Counted from the stretch's first letter, positions 21,822 through 34,734 are shown. The stretch is DNA of 64,000 bases from Eutreptiella sp. 'Long Island Sound 2002' (GCA_964036045.1 OZ038392.1:42033478-42097477), one strand, 5' to 3'. The notes: a model not told the origin generated them from the letters alone. Numbers and translations: made by a program.

Positions 21822-22693
21822 AAAGTTTTCTGCCGACGCCAAGGCCACCAAGGCGGTGTGACGGCCTGCGGACGGCGACAACGCCCAGACTGCAGGAGTA
21901 CGCTGATCGCTGATCGCTGATCGCTGAAGTGGGAAACTGCAGGAGCTAAGGTCCAGGGCATCAACATGATGAAGGAGGAATTCCTTGACTCCGACGATGG
22001 ATAAGACCATGGCTTCCCCATGGACCCTATGGAGCCCCCAAGTCTACACTGGCTTCCCCCCTCTGGGCGACGACCACAGCGACGACGACGCCATCTGCGA
22101 ACCGCACAAGAAGGCGTGTTAATTCGTCGCCTTGGGTTGGTTGACCCTCCGGGAGGTCCCACCCTAAATAGGCGTGGGGCGCCATGGATAGGAAATGACC
22201 CTAAATCCCCCAAATTAGGCGCGTTAATTCGTCGCCCTGGGTTGGGAATCGACCCTAAACAGGCACGGGTTGCCTTGGGCAGGAAATAGCCCTAGATTCA
22301 GGCGCGAGGAAGTCGTTGCCTTGGGTTTGACCCTAAATAATTTTTTCCGAATTTATTGAATTTTTATGTTTCCATGCCCATGCAGAAAAAGGGCCAATAT
22401 GTGCGCCTAAGCGCCATCAGTCAGGGCGGAAGGCCCTGCAGCGCCTCTGTTCATGTAACTACAGGCCACAAGGAGTGCCAGGGACCAGTGTGGACGCCTG
22501 GGGGGCAATTGCCCTATGAATATATCAAGATCAAAAAAAAAATTTACATGTATGTGGCATGTAAATTAATTACGATGCCCCCCCCCCCCACTGTTCTGAT
22601 GAATCAGTTTTGAAACCAGGGCAGTGCAGGGGTCAGAGCGCCTCCTTGGCCTTGTCTTCCTTTGGATATAGGCAAGGCTTCTAAGGAGGGGGG
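21822..22693 (+). other. LTR3 interior, non-coding
   Basis: Holds a GCTGATC triplet of repeats (21901-21925), two or three repeats of GTTAATTCGTCGCCYTGGG (22119, 22223 and a weaker 22309 copy), an 11-base C run at 22579 and the polypurine tract at 22683-22693. No protein motif found. Confidence 0.6.
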
Positions 22694-23581
22694 TGAAGCG
22701 GTATGGGGTGCCTCACCCATACCCGCTGCACAGCCTGTGGCGCTCTTCGCCAGACTGGATCAGGAATTTTCCTGTTGATGTTACGACATCCTGATTTCTG
22801 TGGGATTTCTGTAAAATACCCCGAAAACCGTCTTTTTTCGTCATTTTTGGGCTGGCGACGACAGTCGTCGCCTGCGCGACGCAGCTCCAGATCGAAGTTT
22901 TATTCTTCGATTTCTAAAGATTTTAGGCAATTTTATTATTGTTTTATCGTTTTTAGAAATAAAAGATTGTAGCGTGAACTTTTTCGCGGCGTTCCGCGAA
23001 GGTCAATTTTTGCGAAAAAAGTCACGTTCACGCATTTTTCAAAAAGTCCTGAGGCGATCCCAGGAATCGCCCAGGCGCCCATGGTGTGGCCCAACAGTGG
23101 GCCTTTTCATATGTAGGTTGAATTAACACAGAAACGCGTCGTATCGGCTACGCGATGCGTTGGGGGGAGACACGCAAAATGTGTTTTTTTGACTCAAAAC
23201 TCACTATATTTCGTTGTTTTTCGCCCAAAAACCACTGTTTGGCCCAGTTTGGGCAGGATCTCAGTGGAGATCCTGTTTGCGACGCCTCGTAGCCGTCAGA
23301 TTTTCTGATGGCGGCGACGCCGTCGCCTTCATTTCGTCTACCTTTTTATGCTATTTTATAGTATAGAATTGTTACATATACATGTTACTTGTCTACATGT
23401 TTATTATTGTCTACATATACCTTCATCTCTTGCCCAGGACGCCAGATTGTGTCATGGCCGAGGCAAGGATTCCAGAAAACTTTGGAGATACCCAAATTCG
23501 AGTTCGCGTCTTGGATTTCGTGGGTTTGGGGGTGCGCATGCCAAGGGAGGCTTGGAGGTTGCCCTCCCCCCAAACGCCTCA
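22694..23581 (+). repeat. LTR3 right LTR
   Basis: 888 bp, same orientation and close to identical with 20933-21821; a T-run differs in length and there are scattered substitutions. Confidence 0.85.
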
Positions 23582-23585
23582 CTAT

Positions 23586-23923
23586 GTCCCAGCATAAGAA
23601 GCGAAACTAATTGCCCTGTGTCAGTCTACTGACAGGTGCAGTGAGCACTCTTCTGCAGACGTGCCTGTGTATGGGTGTAAGAGCAGTTGTCACAGTTGCC
23701 CCGCATTGCATCGCAGGACAGGACCGTTAGCCCCCCGTGACAACAACTCCCTGGCCGAAGGCCGTTGGTTTTTTTTCACAGACTACTGCTTACTGAGCAC
23801 TGCACTGACCCTGTCTGTGCCCTGCAGACCCATGCCAATGGTTTCCAGCGTGGGCCAGGTGGCCGCTTATCAGGATTGCAGCCACCCAGCGAGTGTATGC
23901 CCTGTTGACCATGTGTTGCATGG
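23586..23923 (+). other. LTR1 internal region between LTR3 and LTR2
   Basis: After the displaced pol end (TAA at 23608-23610) there is no convincing coding sequence. It continues, after removal of LTR2, at 40105. Confidence 0.6.
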
Positions 23924-26272
23924 TAAAGAAGGTCCCTACCAGGACCGGCCCCCGCTGTGCCCCTTCCGCCTGTAACCCCTGCCGATTTGCTCCTGATCAA
24001 CGATTGCATTTATCAAAATCCAGGGTTCCAAATCCAAAAATATAGAAAATAAAATACAATCCTCCTTCAACCCTGAACAGCAACCAGATCCCACAAATCC
24101 AGCAATAATCCAATCCACACTGCGGGCTTCCGTTCAGCACACCGGTCGTCCCACGGTGGCGGGCATGTACAAGAATTGCACCAAAGAGGAAAGCCCTGAA
24201 ATTGGCATATGAACACAAATAAAGCAAAGTTGGGGAAAGAGGTAAACATACACAATCACAGCCATAAACCCCTCGTTCCCTGGACTCAAGACCTTCCCTT
24301 GACTCACCAACATGTTGCCTTGAACCAGGTCAAATGAGATGGCTAAGTACCATGTGTCAAAAGTCACTACATAAACCCCAAAAATGTGTTCACTCCCAAG
24401 CCTCTAAATCCTAGTCCAATAGGGGAGGTGGCGTGTCATGGCCTAGGATGGCACTCAGGACCATGCCCTACCCTGACATAACCTTGGTTGGACTTGGAGT
24501 CGAATGGGCTTGGAGAACTGCCCCATGATGATGACCTCACAACATGCCAAAATCAGGCAAATCACACCATTATGCCGAAACGTCAATTATATACTCAAAA
24601 ATGCATACGGCAAATATCCAAATGCTCCATGCACGTGTCAAACCGGAAAGTAATATACAAGGGTGATATAGACTAAAGGTCCATGCCCAAGAATATCCCA
24701 TCATTGGCTCCGAAACCTCTCCGGTTATGTACATGGCATGCTTCACAAGTCAGCTCATGAGTTTGAGACCTAATTTTGTGAGGCCTCGTGTGCCAAGCCA
24801 AAGTGACCACGTGATCCGGCATATGGTGAGGTGCAACACCGAAGCATATGCCAACATATAAGCAACATACCATAGTTCACGGATCTCTAGGCACTTTACT
24901 GTTAGCCGACCAGTTGAGCACATAAAACACAAAAATGAGCATAAAATGAGGTCAAAAACATGCAAACATGTCCAAATACAAAGTTGTCATGATAGTATAT
25001 CTCTATGCTCACCCATGATATCCGCGCATGGTTCAATATACAAATGATTGGAACCATTTGCGAACAATTCCCCCACTTGGATTCCCAATCGGGCGCATGG
25101 AGATACCTTCGCCACTCGTATCTACATGCCCCATGAAAATGGGAGTGCACTCATGGATCTCCTTGCCAAACATACCATGAGCAATGCATATGCGGTAGAC
25201 TTAGTCTAGCGCTTTGAATTCCACAATTGGGACATGGGCAAAGCCCTTGTCACGTGTGGCTCGCCATCTCTTCGGCCACACGAAGATATATAACATGGGC
25301 GTGAGCATGTCGAAGCAAATACCATGCATATAGCACATACCCTCAAAAGTGGCTCCCACCATGGTATGCCATGCCCCTCCATGGACATAACTTCACGTTA
25401 AAAATACGTGGGAACCCAAGGAAAGTATCTATGCAACCCCAACACTCATGCGGTACACTCGAAAGTCGCAATAAAATATTCGGTTGCACGGTCCAAGAGT
25501 TATATATCACTTTCTACCCTCTTGACCATTATCCCTTGCTATACCGGGCATGTGTACACACCAAAGGCGTTTGATGCTTCCTAAATTAAGTTGAGACTAA
25601 GGCGCTTGCAACCCAACCTTCCTTATTCTCTTTCCTCACACTCGCGCGTAGATATGGCCCTTCAAAGTGGTCCCACGATTCACTTTTGTTTCCCTTATAT
25701 CTCCAAGTCAAATGGGTGGCAAGTATAAGGGAAACCTGATTCGGGCATAGGGAAAAGAGTATGACCACTGGAAGAAGACCAAATCAAGTGCGGCGATGTC
25801 GAAGTCGAAAATCCGATTTCGACATCGCGAAAAATTCAGATTAAAATTTCGAGTGCTTATTTAGAAAATTGCGGAAGCAACGAAGCCTTTACAGATGAAA
25901 TCTGACCCTTCATCGGAGTTTCCGCCAAAATATCTGGAAATAACAGTTAACCAATCGGTTAACGCAATGTCGCGAGCCAACTGACAGTCGCCGATACATT
26001 GACCATCAGAACGAAAGGCTGAAAAATTACGGAAACATTATGATAATAAAACCCTGTTGATTCCTGATATTCTGATATATAAATCTCAGCTGGCGGCGCC
26101 TCGATACTGAATATGGCCGCTCATAGCCGGAATGGCCAAACCTATCACACTATCACATCAGGTTAGGTCAGGTGGATGGGAGAGTATGATATCAGCCAAT
26201 GGCGGCTTGCCGGCACATAGATACCCACCCCAAGTGACCCCAAGATGGCCACGGGGGTCCGAACCGGCTGCA
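23924..26272 (-). repeat. LTR2 3' LTR
   Basis: 2349 bp, partner of 37752-40100. It contains an inverted repeat of GCGATGTCGAAGTCGAAAAT near 25793-25828. All short frames inside recur in the other LTR and show no protein motif. Confidence 0.9.
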
Positions 26273-26753
26273 CCCGCCTTCTCAGAGCGTTGTTACCGCT
26301 CGGAAGTCATTGAAGAGAGGACGGGAGGACCCCAATGGGCTCCAACCCCCCCCTCCATGTCCCAAGGACACATGGAGGCCCCACACACGTCGTAGGCGCC
26401 CCCCCATGCCCCAAGGGAGGGGTGAGGACACTGAAAATCGGTGCCCTACGCCATATCCGGTCTCCTCTTGATCTACAACATGGACCAAGGGGATCAAAGA
26501 TAGAGAAACGTCGTCGATCGATCTAAATACGTATACCACAATGAAATATATACGTGGAGCTCGAGTGAAGGGGGTATATGGCCAATCAAGGCCGAAAAAT
26601 CCCCGGATGAACGCCCTCACCCGTCTCCTCATTCACAGAAACAAACAAAATGCCAAGGGGGATCCGTTACGGTGCTACAGCAGCAACCAAATGGACCAAC
26701 ACGTCCTTGACATCCAAAGAAATATTCTTTTTCTTCAGGTAGTCCATCCAGAC
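26273..26753 (-). other. LTR2 3' untranslated region
   Basis: Between the end of the displaced chromodomain (stop at 26754-26756) and the 3' LTR. No coding motif. Purine-rich on the minus strand next to the LTR (CTCTGAGAAGGCGGGTGC), a plausible polypurine tract. Confidence 0.5.
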
Positions 26754-26861
26754 CTAGGTGTACCTCGGCACAAAACTGCTCGGAGGCTCCCACGAATCCC
26801 TGGATGCAGCGAATCCCTTCCAACGGACTTTATAAAGCCTACCCCCAGGCGTCCCCGGGTC
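26754..26861 (-). pseudogene. pol: Displaced C-terminus of LTR2 Pol (chromodomain)
   Basis: On the minus strand this reads DPGTP, then LYKVRWKGFAASRDSWEP and a stop at 26754. It has the aromatic-x-V-x-W-K-G-F and D-S-W-E-P core of a chromodomain, which targets chromovirus integrase to modified histones. DPGTP is also where the main pol frame ends its homology at 29849-29862. Removing the LINE and one duplication (3001 bp) brings this frame into exact register with pol, so it is the severed end of that protein. Confidence 0.82.
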
Positions 26862-29760
26862 ACACCACGTGGAGAAGCACAAAATCATGCACCACAGCCA
26901 ACACGGAGGCCTGGCAGCACATCGCACGGCAGACCACATATATCACATAAAAGCACTACAAATCAAAAACAGACAAGCATATCACCTATACATCGACTTC
27001 AACAAGGCCTTCAATAACATACCACAACAGGCACTCATCTACACACTACAATACTACAACTTACCAACACACTTAATAGACACGTTGAAACACTTATACA
27101 CACACCCCTACGAGAGGCCACTCATCAATGGCCAACATATGGGGGAACACAAACAAATCAGAGGAGTGTGACAGGGCTGTCCTCTCTCCCCATTGCTCTT
27201 CAATCTCTACCTAAATATCATATTACACACCCTACCGAAAGTTTGTACCTTCACAGAGAGTGATACCATCCATTCATACATTGATGACATACTTATACGA
27301 TCAAACAGCCCACACATAATCCAGAAAGCATACACATCTTTTCACACAACAGCCAGACAGTTAGGTCTAGACATGAACACAGACAAAACAGAACTACACG
27401 CCATGAATAACATACCACACATAGAACTGCGCATAGACCGAACAACAACACTGTCAACAAAAGACACAAACGGTAAACCACACACACATTACAAATATCT
27501 TGGCATACACCTATTCACAGAAGACTCACCAAGACTGCTACACACACTTCTCATCAATGAAACAAACAGCTACTTCAACAACCTCCAGTCACTTCCCCTC
27601 ACACACTCCGAATACATATCTCTGATCAACACTGTGTTAATACCTACATTACAATACAGGCTCTTGGCACACAACATACATATCACACAGCTGCATTCCA
27701 TCCAATCCCTGATCTGGCGTCGCCTGTGCCAACTGGGACACTTGTCGTCAGTGACGTCACCAAAAGATATATACCAGCGAAGGCCACTGGGTGGTCTCGG
27801 CCTGAAGCACTTTCTGTATGCATATCATGTCCAGAATGTCAATCAGGCTACACGTTTTCTGAGCGGTGAAGGACCAGCGAGTTCTACACAGACGATTTGC
27901 AGCACACTACTCAGTCCCAAAACTAATTTCCTTCAGGAAGCCTTGGTTGATTCATGCTATGCACTCAACCTCCTGATCCATGGTTTCGGTCCCTGGAATC
28001 CCTGCCCCGTGTCTGCATTATCACCAGGGGCCAACATATATGTCGATTTCCAAGTGGTAGGCCCATGCTTGGGCACGATTTCAGAAATCCAGCGGAAAAA
28101 AGCGAAGGTTGACTTCTCAGGCTACTCAGCAGAAATTGCAGACAAACACAATTTCTCCTTCTCATACCCCCACAGCAACCCAAAACCCATCTCACACTTC
28201 TCCCTCTCAGAACTCTCGCCTACTCCCAATGCCAACCAATCCCTCTCTACCTCTGCACCCGCACCACCATTCAGCACAGCAATTTCAGACATGTCCAGCC
28301 TGGGAGCCACAGTTCACCTGCCTGCAACACATCACGTCCTCCTACCATCAGATCTCCTGAGCTGGAACTGCACAGGGGCGCTGGAACTACTTCAGGACCC
28401 TCTCAGCTCATCAGCTGCCTGGACATATCTCGATGGTTCTGCATCCTTTCCTCACTTCGGGTCAGCGTTTGCTGTTTTTGAAGGTTTGAATGCAACGTCT
28501 TGCAACGTCACTGCATCAGTTTCACTTCTACAGTCATCAGGGGGCTCAGAATTCTGGGCCTTACACTTGAAATTACATCATCTGCAAACACACCCAAACC
28601 CTAACCCACTGCAATTTGTCCTCTGCGACAATGCGAATGTGGTAGATTGCTACAGGCTTGCCAAACACCCAGACTTCAATTTATTTCACAAGCATCCTTC
28701 GGGACACTGGATCAAGTCATTCAGGTGAGCCATTGTGCAGTTTTCTGCTCAGGGTGTACGAGTAGAGGTAAGATGGATCAAGGCCCACACAGGATTCAAA
28801 GGAAATGAAATTGCGGACGCTTTTGCCAAATGGGCGAGTTTTGCAATTTTACCAACCTCACTGATCCTTCCACCACCCCAAAAAGGAAGCATCACATGGC
28901 AAGGCATGCCTGTCCTTGGTAAACTTACACAAAAATCATACAGTCATCTCCTCCCCAAGCACATGCACACAGACATCAAGCTGCCCGAAAGCTATGACTG
29001 GTTTCAATCTACTTCCTGGTTCTGGAGTTTGCCATTCAAATGGTCTGCGGGTATATTCTGCACTAAGGGATACAACCCACATTTCAGAATGGAAAAACAC
29101 CCCTGTCCAGCCTGCACACACCCTCACCCCATGGACCCAATATCTGTCACAGCTCTGTGCACTAAGGCAGCTCACCTCCAGCATGAATTTATTCACGCAT
29201 GGCCAGCACCATTCCAGGCCTTGGTGTCAGAATGGTGGCATACAGCCCCCTCAGCCAGACACAAACGCAATTTCATCAGAACACTTCTTCCAATCCCACT
29301 ATATAATCATCTATTTTCCCGCATGGGCCTAACAAAAAAATCATTCAACAGCCAGTTGAGGGCAGCTTTGAAAGAAAGGAGAGACAAGACAACAAAGGCA
29401 GTCAAAGCAGCCAAGGATTGGCTGATTGAAAACCCATTATGCGTCCCACTCTCTCCTGCAGTCAGCCTGAATTTATGGAGTATGAAAGGTTCACCAATGG
29501 GCACATCCCTTTCTTCCGCCCCAAAGCGAAAACCACAGTACCATGAACCTGAACGCCTGCCCTCGAAGGTCACACATAGAGCTGCTACCAGGACACCAAA
29601 GAGGGGCAAAAAAACACCACACAGGCCACTAATTCAGCCTGCCATGCGCCCACAATCATTGCCACCACCACAACCATTCTTCTCTCCTTCCCTCTGGGAT
29701 TTTTTTCAGCTCAGGCCACCACCAGAACCACCTCCAAGTGGGGTTACTGTACATACTTGA
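26862..29760 (+). pseudogene. LINE reverse transcriptase / RNase H, two in-frame stops
   Basis: RT blocks: QHGGLAAHRTADHI, then YHLYIDFNKAFNNIP (block A Asp), QGCPLSPLLFNLYLN (block B), SYIDDILIRS (block C), and KYLGIHLF. An RNase HI domain follows at about 28420-28850: YLDGSA, E in SEFWAL, D in LCDNANVV, and IKAHTGFKGNEIADAFAKWA with the His loop and last Asp. A tail with CPACTHPHP (29104) is typical of some LINE clades. The whole 966-codon frame is kept except for TGA at 27169-27171, where CGA (RGVRQG) is usual, and TGA at 28726-28728. Both could be CpG decay of CGA. It is a dead copy. Confidence 0.85.
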
Positions 29761-29848
29761 ATGTACATACGGTAATGACGGTGTGACATGCACAATGGAA
29801 CAATGATGACGACGTTATGGGTGGCGGCCAACGCCGTGGGAAAAAAAA
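26862..29848 (+). mobile_element. 5'-truncated LINE in the LTR2 chromodomain
   Basis: A 14-bp duplication GGCGTCCCCGGGTC lies at 26848-26861 and 29849-29862, and eight A residues (29841-29848) precede the right copy. These are signs of target-primed reverse transcription. The element starts just before RT block A, so the endonuclease and any ORF1 are absent. One continuous plus-strand frame covers RT, RNase H and a Cys-rich tail, interrupted by two TGA codons. Confidence 0.88.
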
Positions 29849-32800
29849 GGCGTCCCCGGGTCCGGCTTGTCCGCCAGGATCTTCTCAGCGGTGAAGTCGT
29901 CGTCCTCACCCTCGTCGTCCGAGTCCACATCGCCGGCCGTGAACTCGAAGGTGACGGGACGTCCGCTGGGGTCTGGTGCTCGGGGACGAAGCTGGGTATG
30001 GTCGCGGTCCAGGATCTTGTTATCCCCCACACGAACCGCATACACATCCTGCCCGACCTTCCGAATGATTACCCCCGGCACATACCAAGATGCCTGCCGA
30101 TGCCTGGACAGGACATCCTTGTGGTGCCGCTCCACCCACACGGTGTCTTGGAGAGCATACTTCTGGACTTTTCCCTGCTTGAAGTACTTGACCCCCTTGT
30201 CATGCTCGTTATGTAGTGCCTTGCACACCTTGGCCGCCGTGTCGTCCGCCTCAGCCATCATGGCGTTCGCTTCTCGGGCCACTTTGCCATGGTTCAACCA
30301 CGGGAGAGTGCGTGACACTCGATCCCGTAGGAACAGGATGCGATGGGGCGACAGTCCAGTGGGCCCGGGAAGGTCGTGATACGCTTGGAGTACCCTCCAC
30401 AGCGAATTGTACCAATTCCGGCCCGGTTCGTCGATGTGCAGCTTGCGGAATTTCTCGAACATTTGCCGCCCGGCCACCTCAGCCCGGCCATTCGACCGGC
30501 TGTGGTATGCCACGGTCTTGGCGTGCCGAACTCCCATGTGCTTGCACATCGTCTTGAACCATGTCCCCACGAATTGACTGCCCCGATCGCTGCAGATGAC
30601 AGCCGGGACATCAAAAATCGTCAGCCAATGCCTGATCATGGCATTAGCGACGGTCTTGGCCTGCAGCCCCACTCCATGCCTGTCCTTCTTGTCCTTCTTC
30701 TGGGACTTCTTGCCAGGGACCGCCACGATATACCCACTGTGCCTGTCCACCGCCAGGATGACACAGTCGTAGGTCTCCCCTTCCACGGTGACCTCAGGCA
30801 TGGCGAATAGATCCATGGCCACGGACCGCATAGGGGCCTCCGGTATAGCCGTATACACCGGGTTGCCCGCTGTGGAGTGGTTAGGGCTCTTCGTGGCCCG
30901 ACACACGGCACAGTCGCTGCAGTACCTATCCAGGATGGCGTAGTACCCCGGAGGGAACTTGAAACGCCGCTCCAGGTCCTGCTGCATCTTGTCTCGGCCA
31001 GGGTGCATGAGCTGGGCGTTGTGCCAATGGTCAATGAGCTCCTCCACTCGGTTCTCGGGCACCAGCAGCTTGTCCTTGAGGAACAACTTGTCCCCATCCT
31101 CGGTCAAGCCCTCGGGCCATTCGTCGTCGGACGGGGCGCTCACGGCATTCCAGTACTTGCTCCAGTGCTCGGATGCCGCGTAGTCATCCGACCAGTCCTC
31201 TGTGAGCACCGACCTGACTAGCTCTACAGGGGCCACCATCCATTGCTCGAGGGTTTCCTCTCGAAAAGCTTGGACGCGGGCACCCCGGAACTTGGCCAGG
31301 TCCGTACGGTTTGCCATCACCACAAAGCACTTGACCCCCTCTTGTTCCATGGCCTTCTCCATCTCGATGATGCGCTTGGCCTCCTCGGTCTCCTCGGCGT
31401 CGCCACGGATGGATATGTCCATCCACGCCTTGCCCGCGGGGTAGGCCCAGCGACTGAGGCAATCTGCCACAGTGTTGTCCTTCCCCGGGACGTACACGAC
31501 GCTGAGGTCGAACTTGGCGAACGTCTCGTGCCATCGGGCCCTCCTAGCCGCTGGTCCTGAGGGGGTGTCGACATGCTCCTTGTGCCAGCTCTGTAGGGAC
31601 TGGTGGTCCGTGCAAACCACCACCGGCTGCAGTCCGATGTGGCCAGACCACTTCCTGAGCGCACATACAATGGCGTATGTCTCCTTCTCCCTCGCGGTCC
31701 ATGTTCGGCGTTGGCCCTCGGCCAGGATCCTGCTCCAGAACGCCACGGGTACGTGTGACCCGTCGTCCCGGACTTGCTCGAGGACTGCCCCCACGGCATA
31801 GTCCAAGGCGTCTGTCCGTAGCACGAATCCCTTGTCCGGGTCCACCAGGAACAGCCCCAACTGCCCCAGGAGTCGCTCCTTCAGGCGGTTGAACGCATCC
31901 TCAGCCTCAGGGGTCCAGGCAAGCTTCTTCTTGCTCCCCTTCCGGCCATCGAACTTGCCCACTTGCAGCATCTTGTGCAACGGCCCCGACAGTTCTGCAT
32001 ACATTCGGACATAGCCCGAATAGTAGTTGCAGAACCCCATGAAGGATCGGAGTTCGCTGATGGTCTGGGGCTTCTCCCAGTGGTGCAGGGACGCCAGCTT
32101 CCCAGGCATGGGACGGCGTTGCCCGTGACCAACCACGTGACCCGCGAACTCCACTTCCTTCACGAAGAGTGAGGCTTTGGTGGGCTTGCACACCATGTTG
32201 TGCTTGTCCAACTCGCTGAGCACTCGGCGCAGATCCTTCTCATGCGCGTCGATGAGCTCGTCCTCAGTCATGTTCTCCGTGCCGGACCCGATGATGATGT
32301 CATCCACGAAGGAATCGGCACAGTCCCGGACAGGACCGAGTAGGTCCTCCATCATGCGCTGGAAAGTGGCGTTGCCATTCTTGGCGCCCATAGGCACCAC
32401 TTTCCACTGCATGGGCCCCAGCGGCGTCGACATCGCTGTACAGGGCCTGGAGTCCGGGTGTAGCGGCATCTGGTGATAGCCGTGTTTCAGGTCTAACACC
32501 GTGAAAATCCGCTTTTTCTGTTGTTTTTGGAGGATGGAGTCGATCAGGGGAAGCGAGTACGAGTCGTGCTCGGTCTGCTCGTTCAAACCTCTGTAATCCA
32601 CCACCAACCTCCACTCGCCCTTCTCCTTCTTGGGCACGATGAAGGCTGGGCTGGCCCACTCACTGTCGGAGGGTTCGATCCATCCCCGCTCAATGAACTC
32701 GGCCAACAGCTTCTTCATGGCCTCGGCCCGATCGCCCTGAAGTTGGTACTCCCGATGACGATAGATCTTCGGGTTCGGCTTCAGCTTGATCTTCGCTGTA

Positions 32801-34734
32801 CCAAACCTCTCACGATCTGGAGGGTTCTTGTTGGCGACGCCACTGAATAGCCGTGGATAGGCATGGATCAGCGTCTCCTTCAGCTCGGCGACCTTCGGGT
32901 TCTCCTGGGCCTCTTCAGCCGCTTGCTTCGGTATCGATACAACCGACCGCACTGCGGTATAGGCCTCTTCTGGGTCCGAGTCCGACTTCTCCTCGTCTGA
33001 TATGCCGTCTTCATCATCGTGGGTCGCGATTCCCACCGACAATCTTCGAAAATTTGCGGCCTGGGGCTGGTGCTCGTCGCTACCGGTTCCCACTCTTGGA
33101 AAACGCCACGTTGGTGGGTCCGACCCAACCGGACCATCGTATTGGTCCGCGATGTGGTCCATGACCCTCGCCACGAACTCATCCTTCTCGTACTTGCCGG
33201 TGACCAACATCTTGTCATCCCACCAATGCGGAGATGTGACCATGGCTCGCCTCTTCTTGGCTGCCACACGGTCGTGCATCCCCATCCGCATGTAGTTGAC
33301 GACATCGTCGATCTCGGCGTGGGACAGGACGTCAATGCCATCAATAGGCTGATTCGTCCCCTCCTTGGGCTCAAACATGACCTTCATGGGCACCGCCTCC
33401 ACCCTACGGATGAATGCTTCATCACCCGTGGGCTGGGCTTGCACCCCATCCACCAGGAAAGCCTTGGTACCCCACGCTTGACCCGGGGAGGGCATTGATA
33501 CACCCTTGGCGTCGATGAACAACTCCTCCTCTGGCCGGAATGACATCTCGTTCAGGGTGATGGAGTCCAGCGTCGACTTGAGACCCTCCAGCGGACATGG
33601 GGTGGATCCTATGCCGGTTATGACCAGGATCCCCTTCGCCCTATCAGCGATGATCTTCTCCACCGTACGTCTGGTGGTATCCAGGGAGCCATGCCAATAC
33701 ATGGGCCCCCACTCCTTCAAACCCCAATGCCTATGCCGGGCTGAGTCTCCTCGATGCCAATGCCTCCTACACTTCCGCAAAAGTGGGGCATCCCGGGAAG
33801 CAAAGACGTCCGTCTCGGGCGCTTCGGCTCCCAGCGTCTGGATCATCCTGTCATACACCTGCGGCGCCATTCCATACTCCGTGAGCTGAACTTCGCGGTC
33901 TCCTCTGGACTTGGCACCTACAGCTTGCACCACTCGAACGATCCGATCCTCTTCCTCAGCAGTCCATTGGGATGATCCGCATGCATAGTCCGTGGACAGC
34001 CATGTGAGGCATTCATCATCCTCCCGGACCAGCGTTGCACGATGGGGAAGGGCTCCAATGGCGTTTGCCACCATGAAGTCATACCCCATGATCATATCCC
34101 AATCGGTAATGTCGGCCACATAGAAGTTCCCGGATAGAGTGCTTCTCTTCGCCTGATCAGGGCGGTTCAAGCGCTCATGCTCCCAGAATTCCATACTGAT
34201 GGTGGCCTCATGGGTGCCTCCACCCATAATCTCTCCGTTGGCGACCTTCAGGCAAACCGGTCTCCGGCTGGGCTGCAGGAGTTCCTCCTTGAACAACCCT
34301 CTCCGGACCAGGCTCACCTGGGCACCCGTATCCACTAACACATCCACCACCTTCTCATCTCGTCCGCACCGTACTCGCACTTTCAAGTGCAACTGCCGCT
34401 CGTCGCCATGAGGTGTATGGACGACTCTCACGGCATGCAACTCTAGCACGTCTGGGTGCATCAGGACTTCAAGGGTATGGTCACGGATGGTGTAGATCTT
34501 GGGTTGGTCCTGCCCGTCCACGGGGCTCTCCGTGGTCGCTCCTTCCTTCTTGCCATGTCCCGTACGCACATGTACTTCCCTTGGCAGGGCGCTCCAGGGG
34601 TTGGGAGTGGCGAAACTCAGTGGTTTTGGCTCTTCTGGAGCCTTCTTCGGCACCCGATGTGCCTTTGTTTTCTCTGGGATTCCACTGATTTTCGGAGGAG
34701 AGACCTCCGAGGTCCCACTCCCGTGGGGGCTCCT
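29815..34734 (-). pseudogene. pol: LTR2 Pol, main frame (protease to integrase)
   Basis: A 1612-codon open frame from ATG at 34653, open upstream in frame to the Gag TAG. Residues: DTGA protease 108-111; RT with VVDYRGLN (about 684) and FVDD (about 782); RNase H RTDALDYAVG (about 948); H2C2 zinc region from about 1207 (HWHNAQLMH, CSDCAVC); integrase D in AMDLFA (about 1282), D in CSDRGSQ (about 1355), E in NGRAEVAG (about 1392). Its last 16 codons (below 29849) come from the inserted LINE; the true end is the chromodomain at 26754-26847. Apart from that loss it is intact, so the element could have been active until the LINE arrived. Confidence 0.9.

Larger units (their letters stand above)
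20933..23581 (+). mobile_element. LTR3: small non-autonomous LTR retroelement
   Basis: Direct repeats 20933-21821 (889 bp) and 22694-23581 (888 bp), both TGAAGCGGTATG...CGCYTCA, flank an 872-bp interior. A 4-bp duplication CTAT lies outside (20929-20932; 23582-23585), and a polypurine run AAGGAGGGGGG abuts the right LTR. No RT, protease or integrase motif is present, so it is TRIM-like and needs proteins in trans. It inserted 9 codons before the end of LTR1 pol. I cannot identify its primer-binding site. Confidence 0.82.
16158..23610 (+). pseudogene. pol: LTR1 Pol (protease, RT, RNase H, integrase, chromodomain), broken
   Basis: It begins in frame with Gag after TAG. Domains: aspartic protease VLDTGATLSIV (about 16228); RT from LRLVVDYGEVN (18050) with the catalytic AQIDDVSLG (18390); RNase H LITDASDVGGGG (18845); an H2C2 zinc region (19570-19700); integrase with YVDFIHG (19780), VHSDED (19960) and the Glu in CERQNRVVEQ (20075); and a chromodomain-like WDGYGLSEATWEP (20790). 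Frame changes lie near 18155, 19300 and 20050, with an in-frame TAG near 19487, so it is not translatable as one product. The last codons are displaced: LTR3 inserted at 20932, and the original end reads on from 23586 to TAA at 23608-23610. Confidence 0.85.

Noticed and set aside
20937-23581. Tandem duplication of the end of pol
   Set aside because: The repeats have TG...CA ends, a polypurine tract before the second copy and a CTAT duplication outside, so an LTR element explains them better.
23660-24010. Plus-strand frame of 104 codons as a host gene
   Set aside because: It straddles the LTR1/LTR2 junction at 23924 and so is chimeric by insertion.
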